This document shows positions 1 to 9,108 of a stretch of DNA of 10,522 nucleotides, in pieces. The DNA comes from Podochytrium sp. JEL0797. Lineage: Eukaryota; Chytridiomycota; Chytridiomycetes; Chytridiales; Chytriomycetaceae. Positions within the stretch are counted from its first letter, which is position 1; each line of letters opens with the position of its first letter. A program made the position numbers and the translations under genes. Below the pieces are notes generated by a model. The model was given only the letters and a program-made list of their open reading frames with translations. It did no database searches and was not told the DNA's origin. The stretch lies in assembly GCA_027596195.1 (NCBI GenBank), contig JADGJG010000954.1:1-10522 (forward strand), read 5' to 3'.

Positions 1-205
1 CCTCCCACACCACAAAAACCCCAACATACAAGAGAAAAACAGGTCTTTTTTTTGACCGCCCCCCCCCCCACCCCCCTCCTCCCCCCCCCCCCCCCCCCCC
101 CCCCCCCCGGCTCTCTCCGCCACACCATACACCTTCAGATGGCCACCTTTTAATCGTCACTCCATTCTCTACAATCTCTCCTCCCACAATCAATGTATGC
201 TCCAA
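1..205 (-). other. Candidate extra or alternative terminal exon of the NRPS-like gene (runs off the left edge)
   Basis: A possible intron runs from donor CTG|GTATCG at 295 to acceptor CCACCTAG at 206 (90 nt), preceded by a T/C tract at about 212-238. Joining puts CTG before TTG GAG CAT, rebuilding TLLEHT in frame. The frame then stays open to position 1, passing LIVGGEIVENG and WPSE and then a poly-Gly stretch made by the G-run. A donor-like GAAG|GTGTATGG at 132 could end this exon. Without this splice, translation stops at TAA 275-277 as in the main model. No transcript data are available; I consider both forms possible. Confidence 0.4.
56..108. repeat. Poly-C tract (C11 and C28 with few interruptions)
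   Basis: On the plus strand, C runs at 59-69, 71-76 and 81-108 are broken only by a few A or T bases. It lies where repeat copy A would correspond to a G-rich stretch (minus strand GGCGGGGAGGCGGG, about 323-339) of the NRPS-like coding end, so it may be an expansion of that segment. Length in the assembly may be unreliable. On the minus strand it is G-rich and could form G-quadruplexes. Confidence 0.9.
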
Positions 206-211
206 CTAGGT
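133..211 (-). repeat. Direct repeat copy A, just past the stop codon of the NRPS-like gene
   Basis: Diverged copy of 352-430. Read in the matching frame on the minus strand, of the ten differences five are synonymous (GAA/GAG, ACG/ACA, CTG/TTG, CCG/CCA, TCG/TCT), four change residues (V/I, M/I, Q/K, G/R), and one turns Leu TTG into TAG. That TAG sits after a long pyrimidine tract and makes a textbook acceptor, so it may be a splice site and not a stop. Similarity continues weakly to about 110 (GCGGAGAGA), then dissolves into the C/G homopolymer. Confidence 0.88.
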
Positions 212-274
212 GGGAAAGGAAGAAAGAAAGAAAAAAACTAAGAAATACGTGCATTATTTTCAATAAAAATATAA

Positions 275-3200
275 TTAACGACTTGTCGGCGATACCAGAG
301 TCCCCAGTGATTCTTCCGACTCCCGCCTCCCCGCCGTTCTCTCCGCTGCCACTTCCGACGGCCACCCTTGCATCGTCACTCCATTCTCTACAACCTCTCC
401 TCCCACAATCAGCGTATGTTCCAACAAGGTCGAGTTGTCTTCCATCTCGGCTCCCGACAGCAACCGCGAATCGGGCTTCAGAGTGCAACAACATCCAATT
501 CGCATTCGATTGAGTTCAAAACTGCCTCGACTGTTGATGTGTGCTACTACACTCGCCTTGTCAATCACGGTGTGGTCTCCGATAGTGATTAGGTCCGGTT
601 CCGTCATCATTGGGTCGCCTCCTGTTGGATACAGACAAACGCGCTCTCCAATTGTGCACCCCAACGCGCGAAAGTACATGACGATGAAGTGGGATCCTCG
701 GATGTTGTCGAGCAGGTGGTTGTGGATCACTTGCAGTGTAATCAGAACTTGCCACTTTTGACAGTAATCTGCCTTGTCCCAATCAAAGTTGCCGGGCTTT
801 CGTTGGCCGAGGAGAGCCCACTTGCTGAGAATGGAGACGGAGATGGCGAAGCCGGCTGCAAAGTAGTAGGCCAGAAATGCTCCGCCGATAAATAGCAAGT
901 GTGCCACCGTCTCGACTTTCAAGTTGCCTTGAGACGGAGTCAGAATCGTGGTATAGTATAACCCTCCCGATAAGACTCCATAAATCGGGATCATGTTCCA
1001 TAGAATCCGAGCAAACGCGGCCACCCCAATATTGTACAGGGCAATGAACCACTGCCCGTGCGTGCGGTAAGAAGCTCCTCGCATGAAAAAGGCCTTCCCA
1101 AAAGGCTTCGTTGTCACCTCCAGTTCTGCTGCCATGCGATTCCCTGCATCCCACAACACCGCCTCTCCGTTCTTGGACCCAATCCAAGTCGACCCCACCG
1201 AAAAGTGACGGTTCTTTGGCAACAAGGATCCCGTTCCAATCATCGTGTTCTTTCCTATCGTTACACCTGGAAGCAAGACGCACCGGTCCGCCACCATCGC
1301 GCCCGCCCCAATCACAATCTTTCTTGACTCGATCGCGTCAGTGAACATGAGCTTCGAACGCGAACCAAACACCACGTCGTCTCCTACAACAAGCAAGTCG
1401 TGCTCGTAGATTGTCATGGGAGTTCCTGGCCAGTAGATTCGTTTCCCGACGGTGGCTCCGAGCAAACGGTATACTGCGCTGATGGCTTGGTAGTGTCGAC
1501 CCAATAGACTGTATGTTCCACAGAGCTCGCCGTCGCCGAGGAGTACTTTCATGATCCAGTGCTTGACTGCAGTGAATTGGTTCGATGTCTGCTGCTTGGC
1601 CTTGAACCGACCCAACAAAACTCTCTTGACCAAGATGCAGGCAGCGAGTTCGAGGAACGGGCCAACGACCGCTTTCGCGACCAGAGCGAGGATGTGAATT
1701 CCGATTCTGTAGCCTTGCATCTGATGCATCAGGAACTGGCCAAACAGGGAAATATTGTTGAACGCGGGGTCGGCGGGGTTCGCAAAGAACGGGGCTTGGA
1801 CGAGCCAGTACATGCTTGCGATCCAAGGGATTGCGGCAACGAGTTTCACGAAAAGGAGGACGGGGAGGCCAAAGAGGAGAATCATGATTGGGTTTGGAGT
1901 GGGCACGGCGGAGGCGAAGATTCGGTACTTTTCGGATGCGTCGCGAGACTCGTAGGACGAGCTTCGAGGGGGTAGGACAGTCCCGCTTCGTAATATGGTT
2001 CCGGGAGAGATGGTAGACATTGTGTTGACCACGCAGTTTTCCTCTGTAATTCGAACGTTAGAGTTTCGGAGTCGACAAAGGCAACTGAAAAACTAATTTA
2101 CCTATAACAATGGGCCTGAGTATCATAAGGCCCGGCTCGACTCCAAATGGTCGCACAATGCTGGATGAGATGATGCAATTGGAGTCGATATGTAACAAAT
2201 CAAACTCGCGAAAATGCGTGGTGCTGTCAAACGACACGTTCCAGCCAATCTTGGCACCCATCAGACGCAAATAGATGCTCATTGTTGTCGATGACAGGCT
2301 GAAGAACCCAGGACCCACCATCAACAGTATTTGGTCGACGATCCACCATCTCAAATAGTAATCACCCCATAACGGAAAGTTTCCGGCTTTGTACCGTCCG
2401 ATGATGGCCCACTTTGCGAGAATACCAAGAAAGGGAAACGTCAGCTCGGTTGTGATTGTAGCGAGCACGCCCCCGAGAATGAGTTGAGAGATCGTGATCA
2501 GGCTGGGAATAAGTCCGCGTTGCAACAATGCGATCGAAAACACATCAATTTGAGATAGGATCGTAAGGGTGTGTGCAAAAATCAGCCAGAAAGTGATGAT
2601 TGGAATCGGCCGCAAGAGCAGGATGGATAGGCCCTGGACAGACAATGCAGCTGTCGATGTTGGCGATTCTGAGTTGGGTACATCTGGCCGAATGGTGGAT
2701 TTCTGCGAATCGAGTGATGGTTTCTCTTGATTACTCTGGATCTCTGTCAACGCTTCGGCAAGGGACGCCGCTGTCTTGTGTTGAAAGAGGACCATCGGCG
2801 ACAAGCGGATTCCGAACTGGGATCTGAATAACAAGAAACAAGTTAAAATCATGAAGAAAGTGTCAAATACCAGCATAAATAAGTACCGAATGCTGGCAGT
2901 CACTTTTCCAGCCGCCAAAGAGTTTCCACCAATCTCGAAAAAATTGTCCGTTTTCCTCGGTTGATTATGCAGCCCCAACACGGTCATGAAGATTCGAAGA
3001 ACTTGCAACTCCATCTCAGACACTTCCTCCATTTCTCTGCGCTTGAATAGTTGCATGCTTGCCCGGTGATCCAGCTCTCCCATGTTGTTTCTTGGAAGAC
3101 TCGGAAGCGTAAACACTTGGGGAATTTGGTAGTCGTGCAGGCTTTGCGAAGAAAGACGCTTGAGGATTTGCTCTTGGTTAAGCGAACCGGCAACAAAAGC

Positions 3201-5435
3201 AACGACGGAACCGTCAATCACGGTCACGAACGCCTCGTTCACGTCTTGCATCGAATCCAACGCGTTTTGCGACGGCGTGAGAGACGTCGAGTTCACACGC
3301 GAAACCTGGATAGGAATTGTCAAAGCGGTTCCATTCACGGGAGCTTGTGCTTCAAACAGGCGGTCGCGCAAAGGAATCGTGTCGCGTTGCTCCGGGAGTG
3401 ACATTCTCTCGGCCAACTTGATACGTAGTGGTTTTCCAGTTTGATTTTTGGGTATGTCGTTCATGTACACGATAAGCTGGGGCCACTTGGACGGATGGAG
3501 GGTTTCTGTGAGAAATCTGGGTGGGGACAGTGAGTTGATTTTGCCAAAATCGATGCACAACAAATTACGTACTTTTGCAGCTCAGACAGACCAACACGGC
3601 TTTCACCGCGAGTTACAATCACAACACCGATGGTTTCTTGCAATACCGCATGTGGGACAGAGAATGCAATGGCGTTTTGGACCCTTGGATGTTTCAAAAC
3701 GGCGTCCTCGATTTCAACAGGGGAAATAATTTCCCCGCCGCGGTTGATGACTTCTTTCGACCTTCCAGTGATGACTAATTGCGTTGGAAATTCGAGTGAT
3801 GAATACACGGAACCGTTGAAACTAAATCAAATACGTACACAAATATCCGTCCGCATCCAAGTGTCCCATGTCTCCCGTATCAAAGAACCCGTCCGCAGTA
3901 AACGCTTCCTTGTTGGCTTCCTCGTTCCCCTCGTATCCGAGAAAGACAGGGGCTCCGCGAACCATGATCCGTCCGAACGAGTTCGGGGGTAATAATTGCA
4001 TGCGGTCATTCATGATGGCAACCTCGGGACCTATTCCAAAAAAAAATGCGTGGTCAGTTTTTGTGCCATTTTTTGAACAAAACGAGAGTAACTTTACCAA
4101 CAGACACGCCCGACGTTCCCGGCTTTTGCAACGCATATCCCAACGGCGGCGACGCGATCGGCATGCACTCTGTCATTCCATACGAAGGAAGCACCGTGGC
4201 ACCTTCAAACATCTCGCGAAGCTGCAGTGCCAATCCATGCGGTAACCCGCCCCCGGCATTCGCAATCAATCGGATCGAAGTCGGCAACGACTTGTTCTTC
4301 CCGCTGGCGCCATATCTCTTGAACACGATGCTGGCACCTTCCTCGAGAATCTCCATGTGCATGGTGGGGACGGCGTAGTACCAGGTGGGACTGTAGTTTT
4401 GAAGGATGTTCCAGAATGCTTCGGCGCTGAACCCGGTCGTCAAAATCACGGTGCTGCCGCTCAGAAGTGGGGCCAAGAGGTTGCGCACGATCCCGCCAAC
4501 GTGGTATAAAGGCATCATGTTCAAATTCACATCCACTCCGGCCTGATTTGAAATTTTTCAGTTTGAGAAGTAATTTCAAAATAAAAATTTGATTGGTTCA
4601 CCTCGAGTCCCCAAGTCTCTGCAACGCACTTTGCACCCACAACGAGTGTAGATAACCGGTACGGAACCGTTTTCTTTTTCCCAGAAGTTCCAGACGTTCG
4701 CAAAACCATCACGATATCCGTCGGCCCAGTCAATTTGGACAGGTCGATGCCGGCAAATGTTCGGCTTGCTTTCCTCACGACGCGGACTAAAGTTGATGGA
4801 TTCCTCTGTTTTTTCTTCATTAGTGTCGGATTACGAATTAGTCCGCTCATGAATGAATTTTACCTCGATCCCCGAACTCGTCGCCGTCAACGAGAACAAT
4901 CCACAAGTGAGACTATCCGGTGTGATTATCAACACAGAGATACCAGAATCAGCCATGAGTTTGATCAACGAGCTCTACAATTTTTTTTCAAGGGGGTTGA
5001 ATGATAAGCGAATGTTTCACATCGGAAGGCGGGGCGGGTCATCTTTTTGATGTGTACCTGCTCAACAGACACAACAGCAACCTCAGCCCCAACTTCTAGA
5101 ATCTCCTTCACAATCTCTTCCCCGCTCAAACTCGCATTCACAGGCACCACGCAGCACCGGGCCATCAAGGAAACCAAGCAAACACCCAACTCGGGTCCTT
5201 CGGGCAACACGATCCCGACTCGTGTCGATTTCGTGATTCCCAGAGCGGCAGGGTCGAGTCCAAGAATAAAGTGGCGGAAGCTGCGGTGGGTGAGGGGTTG
5301 CCGGGCGTCGGTGGATCGAATGGCGGCAGTGTCGGAATCGTGAAGGAGGTCGGCGAGGTGGGTGAAATGCGTGCGGTTGGCCACTCGTTCTCCCAGGGAT
5401 GTCTGAACAGGCGGTGATGCATTGGACACCTGCAT
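275..5435 (-). CDS. NRPS-like membrane protein: adenylation, carrier, Pls-type C-terminal membrane and beta-helix modules
   Basis: Exons by my reading (minus strand): 5435-5058, 4974-4864, 4805-4602, 4542-4098, 4030-3839, 3774-3573, 3516-2887, 2823-2102, 2043-275. They total 4653 nt, giving 1550 aa plus TAA. The ATG at 5435 is the first after an in-frame stop at about 5474. Adenylation domain, residues about 25-545: phosphate loop RTSGTSGKKK 199-208, PLYHVGG 242-248, YGMTE 352-356, TGD 431-433, hinge GRSKEVINRGGE 447-458, catalytic-type Lys539 in NQTGKPLR. A second lid-like stretch spans about 605-667. Carrier domain about 675-748, with FFEIGGNSL and Ser710 as the phosphopantetheine site. Membrane segments lie near 785-812, 825-862, 1013-1035, 1075-1102, 1295-1327 and 1341-1367. 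They alternate with three modules marked by KWAxxGRxK-like motifs and hexapeptide repeats (clearest at 1204-1240). This order matches bacterial epsilon-poly-lysine synthetase and its relatives. Substrate is not known; His245 in the A4 motif points to a carboxylic acid, not an amino acid. The 3' end may be longer (see the candidate extra exon). Confidence 0.87.
352..430 (-). repeat. Direct repeat copy B, inside the last exon of the NRPS-like gene
   Basis: This 79-nt stretch encodes TLLEHTLIVGGEVVENGV and the following TMQGWPSE, the last beta-helix turns and the WP motif of the third C-terminal module. It matches 133-211 at 69 of 79 positions without gaps (counted by eye), at an offset of 219 nt. 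A weaker match continues leftward to about 336, with a 7-nt insertion in the other copy. Confidence 0.9.
2824..2886 (-). other. 63-nt stop-free intron inside the carrier domain of the NRPS-like gene
   Basis: Donor CG|GTACTT and acceptor TTATTCAG|A rejoin a split Arg codon (Arg721), 11 residues after the phosphopantetheine Ser. The intron is 3n long without an in-frame stop. If kept, it would add 21 strongly hydrophobic residues (core FMLVFDTFFMILTCFLLF). Removing it gives a normal carrier helix 2-3 (ASIRSQFGIRLSPMVLF), so it is called an intron. Confidence 0.85.
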
Positions 5436-5578
5436 TGCAATTGTGGTATCTGTTGATGCGAAAATAAATAATTAAAAAATTCTTTGTGAAACTCGAAACG
5501 AAATTTCAAAATGAATCTCTGGCCCCCACAAATTAATCAATGAAATGCGTCTTCAATATTCCCATCATCATTCATTTC
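5436..5578 (-). promoter_or_regulatory. NAA15/NRPS-like intergenic region (143 nt)
   Basis: It lies between the NAA15 TGA and the NRPS-like ATG, so it should hold a polyadenylation site and a promoter. The strongest AT-rich stretch on the minus strand is TTTTTTAATTATTTATTTT at about 5463-5481, a possible TATA-like element 30-45 nt above the ATG. No canonical AATAAA is seen. Confidence 0.4.
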
Positions 5579-8500
5579 TCAAAGCGCCAAAAAATAAGAA
5601 CACAACGGAAACGCAACCAAACAGTTCCTCACAAACTCCTCCTTCTGCGCCCCACTCGCAGCCTCCTTGAACCCAACCAACGCCTTGTGTCCAGCCACAG
5701 CTTCCTCCACATTCAAACTCTTCGCGCCAATTTGCGCCTTCGAAACAGACACCACAATCTCAATCGCAGCAGACACGTCGGCACCAACAAACGCGGCGGT
5801 TTCCGCGTGGGATACTGCGTGCGCGAGGGATTTGTGTGCGTGAGTCGCGCCGAATGCGGCGTGCAGCGATTGCACGGACGCGCCGATAATCGGGGTCAGG
5901 AATTCGAGAACGATGGGTTTCACTTTTTCGTGGATGGTTGCGTCGGATTGGACTGGAAATGACAAAATAAAACGTGTTTAGTTTTGCTGCCCCATCGAAA
6001 ATGTCATTCAAAATCCTCACCAGCCAGAGACAACTCAACAGCGAGCTTGTGCAACGCCGGGTTTGCAGCGTCAATCTCGAGTCCCTTCTTCAAACACTTG
6101 ACAGCAAGCAGGTAGTTCTCTAGAAAAGGAAAAGTCAGAAAAACGCCCCCCCCCCCCACCAACAAAAACAAACATACTTCTTCGCAAGTAAACGCCACAC
6201 CCCAACACCTGACTCTCCACCTTCCCACCACTCAACTCCAACAAAGGCTTCAAAAACTGCAACGAGTGCGTCAACAAATCCCCTTCCGTAAGCAATTTCG
6301 ATCCGTCCAAATCGTCGTCCTTCTTCTTTCCGTCCTTGTTCGCCGACGGCGCCGCAGCCGGGGCCGCAGTGAGAGAACTAGTGGATTTCGAAACGTCTGG
6401 GTTACTGTCCCCCTTCATGAGAGCCGCTTTTTTGGCCTTGCGAAGAGCCTTTTTGCGGTCCGAATCCGACATTTGGCCTAGGGGAAACAACGAATCAGCA
6501 AAAAACCCCTCCTCATCAAAAAGCCCCCTAGAAAAAACAAAACTCAACTCATTTCCGCCTCCCTCGTCTTATCATCCGTAATCTTCTTGTCAAACGCAGC
6601 AATATGGAGCTTCACAGCCTCCACTGCCGCCTTATAGTAGAACGGGTGTCCGCGCAACGAGTCCTCCATTCGGAACAGGTTGATGTACGTGCGCATCGTG
6701 CATTTACGGATGCTGTACGTGTGGAAGTCGAATTGGTCGTCGTAAATGTCGTAAAAGAACTAGCAACGGCCGTTTTTGATTAGCTTTTTTCTAAGGGGCG
6801 TAGCCGGAACCGTACCTTTTCAATCACATTGAACTTTTTCAACGCTCTTCCGAAATCGCCCTTTTGAATGTACGCCATCGCCATCTCGTACTGGAACCAA
6901 ATCGACTGCATGTCCACCAAATCGGTCAACTTGTCCGTCGAATCCACCTTTTTTGGTCCTCAAAGTCAGCAAAACGAACCATCAAGAAAAGCCAAAAAGG
7001 GGAGTAAAAACTCACACGACAAAACAACACAACCGTCTTTTCCGCCTCCTCAATTTCCCCCGCACGAAGCATGTACTTGACACACTTGGTGTTGATGCAA
7101 CGGTCCTGGAGGTCCAAGTTGCGCGCGTAGTTCATGACTTGCATCGCTTGCTGGATGTCTCCCGCGTGCTGAGAAAAAAACGTGCGGCGTTCAGATTTCA
7201 CTTCCAGTCCCTTTGAAATACACACACACACCTTCAAAATCTTGGCCTTGGTCATAAACAACTCCACCAACGTCGGCGTATGCTGAATCGCCAACTCAAT
7301 ATACTCCAACGCCTTGCTCCTATCACCCAAAAAGTCATAGTGCTGCGCGAGGTAGTAGTACACCCACAGAATCGCCGACGGCGGTTCAACAACCTGAATC
7401 TCGTCTTCATCCGCCGCCGCGGGGATCGGCGCGCTGAAGGCCGAGTGGGCCGTGAGGTTTTCGACATACGACAGGAGGAGGGTTTGGATCGTGGAGAGTT
7501 TGGCAGCGTCCGTGTAGAGGTCGCGAACAGACATGAAGACGGAGGGGACACCCTTTTGGAAGTTGAAGCGGAGGAAGTGGTCCATCATGCGGGTGAATCG
7601 GTCGCCTGGAGTTGATTTGTTTAGAGTGGCGGTTTCGAGTTTCGGAGTTGATTGCAACAAGGGAGTGCGAGAGCAGTGGGAGATTCATACCGCTAGCGTA
7701 ATTCAATGGAACGCGCTTCAACGTGTTGGAACGGCGGTGTTCGTCAACAAGATCCTCAAACATTTCAAATAAGGCCGAGGTTTTGGAAGCGTCCAAGTCT
7801 TCGTAAAGGCCTTTGGATTTCTGCAATCCCTGGAGCGCCGAATAGTTGTCCGGGTTGATTTTGAACAAAGTCTTGTAAGCGAGTTCTGATTGCTTCATTT
7901 CTCCGAGTTCGAGGAGCAAGCGGGCTGAAAATGGGGTCAAAAGTGCAATAGTGAGCAAGGAGCAAATCGACAAAAAACCACAAAATAGAAAAACCTCTCG
8001 TTTCCTTGACCGACTTCTTGTCGAGAATCGAGTTTTCGTTCGAATCCAACATGTCCAAAGCACCCTGACGGTCACCCGCCTCCTCCAACAACATTGCGCG
8101 GTACAAATGAATTTCCGAGTTTTCGTATTCGACACCCTTTTCGGCATAGTGCTGCAAAACAAATCCTTCAGCATCCAAAAGGCCACTGCCACAACGGTGG
8201 AAATTACCATGAACATGTCGTGGTACGTCTTCATGGCCTGAATAGCGCCATCGAGATCGTTGGACAGGTGGAACGCGGCAGCCAGCGACAGCCAAAACTG
8301 CTTCACGTGGGGCCGCATGAGGACAATCGCGAGACAGGCTTCGACAAAGGCGTCCATGTTGCGCAGTTGGCATTGCATCGAGGCAAAGTCGCGGAAGATG
8401 CCGAGGTTTTCCTAGGGTACAGTTGTTATTTTTTTTTCGGTTTTGGGACTGCACTTGTTTCTTTTTTTTTTACCTTGTCGATACGCAGGGCCTGGGAGTA

Positions 8501-9026
8501 GCACTTGACGACTTCCTCGTAGTTCTTCTCAGCGCGGTGGATCAGGCCGTAAGCATGCCAGCCTTGTTTTGGATGCGTAAACAAGCAAGCACTAAACCGA
8601 GAAACTGCACTCACACACGTGGTTGCCAATATCGTTCTTGATGGCTCGCTTAATAGTCTCGTGGGCTTCATCGCGGCGGTCGAGACCCGAGAGGAACAGA
8701 GCCTTCATGGCAAGAGCCTCTGCGCAAAATGGTTCAGTGGGAAACACACAACTCGATTAAACGATTCAACTCACCCCCGTGTTCGGGAAACTTCTTGAGG
8801 ATCGTGTCGGAGGCCTTGAGACCCTTCTTGTGCTGTTTGGCCTCGTGGAATTTCTATACTAAGGAGTGAGTTGGTGCGATTGCCAAGCCATGCTTGGGTT
8901 CGATGGGGATGCATCCGTATTGATGCAATACGGGGTTGTATGCATTCATGGTGGTCTTACCGCGATTTGGCGCATCGTTGCGGCCTCCTTGGCGGGCAGA
9001 GTGTCCTGCTTCGTTACGGCAGTCAT
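5579..9026 (-). CDS. NAA15: N-alpha-acetyltransferase NatA auxiliary subunit NAA15 (Nat1)
   Basis: NAA15 is the TPR scaffold that holds the catalytic subunit NAA10 and docks NatA at the ribosome, where Met-cleaved N termini are acetylated. Exons (minus strand): 9026-8961, 8853-8775, 8719-8615, 8562-8474, 8411-8208, 8151-7995, 7924-7691, 7605-7232, 7168-7016, 6947-6816, 6759-6549, 6477-6178, 6119-6021, 5952-5579. They total 2577 nt, or 858 aa plus TGA, close to the usual length of about 850-870. Family hallmarks run collinearly: LPAKE near the N terminus, EHGEALAMK 46-54, NHVCWHAYGL 81-90, LWVYYYLAQHYD in the middle, TPTLVELF, DDQFDFHTY then HPFYYKAA, and a charged low-complexity linker about 603-660 (KKAL, KKDDD) before the C-terminal helices. 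TPR-like helical repeats fill most of the protein. Thirteen introns of 52-107 nt interrupt it. Two acceptors (AAG at 8563 and at 6948) and two donors (GTTTTT at 7994, GTTGAG at 6548) are weak but fixed by frame and homology. The start sits 112 nt below the helicase stop. Confidence 0.95.
6120..6177 (-). other. NAA15 intron 12 containing a 12-nt G-run
   Basis: This 58-nt intron (GTATGT..TTTTCTAG) joins a split Lys codon between GVYLRR and NYLLAVKC. On the plus strand it holds C12 at 6146-6157. The G-run falls in the middle of a very short intron, where the branch region would be expected, which is unusual. Confidence 0.88.
7169..7231 (-). other. 63-nt stop-free intron in NAA15 with a GT-repeat donor
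   Basis: The donor lies in AAG|GTGTGTGTGTGTATTT, a short GT microsatellite with several possible GT donors, and the acceptor is TTTTTTCTCAG|CAC. It is 3n long without an in-frame stop; retention would insert 21 residues between two TPR helices (TKAKILK and HAGDIQQA). Removal restores the normal NAA15 spacing, where KAKI..K is followed directly by HAG. Confidence 0.88.
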
Positions 9027-9108
9027 GTGGAGTGAGTGGGGTTGGAAAAAAGTTTGCAAGAAAAAATCCGGCACCTCATTCGGAAAAAGTAAGAATGATG
9101 GATCTCAT
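9023..9108 (-). promoter_or_regulatory. Two chained upstream ORFs in the NAA15 leader
   Basis: uORF1 (9108-9076) encodes 10 aa with A at -3. Its TGA overlaps the ATG of uORF2 as ATGA (9079-9076). uORF2 (9079-9023) encodes 18 aa and its TGA overlaps the NAA15 ATG, again as ATGA (9026-9023). The overlaps are seen directly. Whether they are translated depends on the unknown transcription start. The NAA15 start has C at -3, a modest context. Confidence 0.55.

Noticed and set aside
150..494. A minus-strand open frame of 114 codons that contains both repeat copies
   Set aside because: It is out of frame with the NRPS-like domains. It carries both copies only because their spacing (219 nt) is a multiple of three.
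1559..1975. Plus-strand open frame of 138 codons
   Set aside because: Antisense to conserved membrane and beta-helix sequence of the NRPS-like gene; it has no recognisable domain.
275..5435. Bacterial origin or contamination of the NRPS-like gene
   Set aside because: Eight short spliceosomal introns restore the frame and domains, and it neighbours clear eukaryotic genes. An ancient transfer from bacteria remains possible but cannot be shown here.
5540..5962. Plus-strand open frame of 140 codons near the NAA15 3' end
   Set aside because: Antisense to the last NAA15 exon; basic low-complexity content typical of a shadow frame.
8854..8860. Alternative NAA15 intron 1 acceptor 5 nt upstream (CCTTAG)
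   Set aside because: Its use would shift the frame and lose the conserved KFHEAKQ helix; the TATAG acceptor keeps it.
5579..9026. NAA15 read as a frameshifted pseudogene because its frame changes many times
   Set aside because: Every frame change coincides with a GT..AG intron of 52-107 nt. Splicing yields one full-length protein with all family hallmarks.
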